A stretch of 5,895 bases of DNA from Actinomycetes bacterium. Its GTDB lineage: Bacteria; Actinomycetota; Acidimicrobiia; Acidimicrobiales; RAAP-2. The notes below the pieces were generated by a model, which was given only the letters and a program-made list of their open reading frames with translations, did not search any database and was not told the origin of the DNA. Both the position numbers and the translations under genes were made by a program. Shown in pieces: positions 5,439-5,895 of the stretch. The DNA is taken from NCBI GenBank assembly GCA_025352305.1, contig JANXTQ010000093.1, positions 1 through 5,895 on the forward strand, in the 5' to 3' direction. Every line of letters begins with the position of its first letter. Within the stretch, counting starts at the first letter, position 1.

Positions 5439-5895
5439 ATGTCTGCTCCGAAAATTACTAGGAATGTCATTTCGCGACTTTTTCGCTCCCGACTTTCCTT
5501 GGGTGCAACAGGCATTGTCCTGCTCAGTTCCGCTCTGGTCGGCGCGTCGCCGACGGGAGCTAGCGCCCCGATGCTTCGCTCGCACGTGCACCACAGCGCC
5601 CACTGGCTGGTCGCGACACCGCATACGATTTCGCCAAAGGCCATTCACCAGACTTTCGTGGTGGACAGTTCATTTGATCCCAGCACGAACTCGTCGGGAT
5701 GCGCTGTACATCACTCGGCGGGAACCTGCACACTGCGAAATGCAATCTACGCAGCGTCCAATGACGGCAATCACGTCGATGCGGTCACTATTCCCGTGGG
5801 CCGACATGTCAATATTTTCTCGACGCTCGATCTCACGGCCTCAATTGTCATCAACGGTTCCGGCGCATTTCTCGGTTCGAACGGGTACGAAGCCT
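5439..5895 (+). CDS. Exported protein with CSLREA-like motif, N-terminal 152 residues (3' end beyond window)
   Basis: This is the start of a secreted or surface protein; the frame is open to the right edge. A basic N-region (residues 1-19, with K5, R8, R13, R16, R18) leads into a hydrophobic core 'LGATGIVLLSSALVGA' (21-36) and a likely signal peptidase I site after ASA near residue 43. The mature N-terminus is His-rich (H49, 51, 52, 55, 62, 70). Residues 88-105 (C88, then 'CTLRNAIYAA' at 97-106), followed by 'DAVTIPVG', match the CSLREA motif (C[ST]LREAI.AAN) that stands at the N-terminus of many large extracellular parallel beta-helix and repeat proteins. 'LDLTASIVINGSGAFLG' (130-146) looks like the first beta-helix rung, as in the usual 'itsltItGaG' segment. 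The motif here has Asn in place of Glu (LRNAI). The ligand or substrate is unknown. A membrane or wall anchor, if any, would lie outside the window. Confidence 0.8.
   Translation, partial: MSAPKITRNVISRLFRSRLSLGATGIVLLSSALVGASPTGASAPMLRSHVHHSAHWLVATPHTISPKAIHQTFVVDSSFDPSTNSSGCAVHHSAGTCTLRNAIYAASNDGNHVDAVTIPVGRHVNIFSTLDLTASIVINGSGAFLGSNGYEA

Noticed and set aside
1..5895. Mobile element, phage or defence island
   Set aside because: No transposase, integrase, terminal repeats, tRNA or restriction/defence genes are seen, and the genes look like one chromosomal background.

Overview
The window looks like ordinary chromosome from a moderately GC-rich actinobacterium. Class Acidimicrobiia or a related environmental lineage is possible, but the sequence alone does not fix it. 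The pointers are GTG starts, genes that begin a few bases after a TANNNT -10 box with no Shine-Dalgarno, RecC-type recombination, a small 'HP..HN..WRDV' protein of a kind I associate with actinobacteria, and a PPS-type YaaA. Coding density is high, and I see no tRNA, rRNA, CRISPR array, transposase or integrase.

Left part (1-2404, minus strand): one uninterrupted reading frame of 801 codons runs off the left edge. It is the N-terminal part of RecC, the gamma subunit of exonuclease V. Its last quarter or so, and probably recB and recD, lie beyond position 1.

The 66-bp gap at 2405-2470 is a compact divergent promoter region. A minus-strand -10 box serves recC and a plus-strand -10 box serves the methyltransferase gene. 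A perfect 10-bp palindrome sits between them, over both predicted -35 positions.

Middle part (2471-4820, plus strand): three co-directional genes with short gaps (55 and 33 bp) probably form an operon. They encode a TRAM-domain, Fe-S-type RNA m5U methyltransferase (RumA/RlmD/TrmA family), a 94-residue conserved protein of unknown function, and a YaaA/UPF0246-family protein linked to oxidative-stress tolerance. The yaaA start lies inside a small inverted repeat.

Right part: an NTF2/SnoaL-like protein gene (4817-5254, minus strand) converges on yaaA so tightly that the two stop codons overlap. It has a strong Shine-Dalgarno. A 184-bp divergent intergenic region follows, with one clear inverted repeat. 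Next comes the beginning of an exported protein (5439 to the right edge) with a signal peptide, a His-rich mature N-terminus and a CSLREA-like motif, the sort of N-terminus found on large surface or secreted beta-helix proteins.

Functionally, recC (double-strand break repair), the rRNA/tRNA methyltransferase and yaaA (peroxide/iron stress) are housekeeping or stress genes. I see no convincing new defence or mobile system. The points most worth checking are the shared palindrome between recC and the methyltransferase gene, the small unknown protein in the operon, and the hairpin at the yaaA start.
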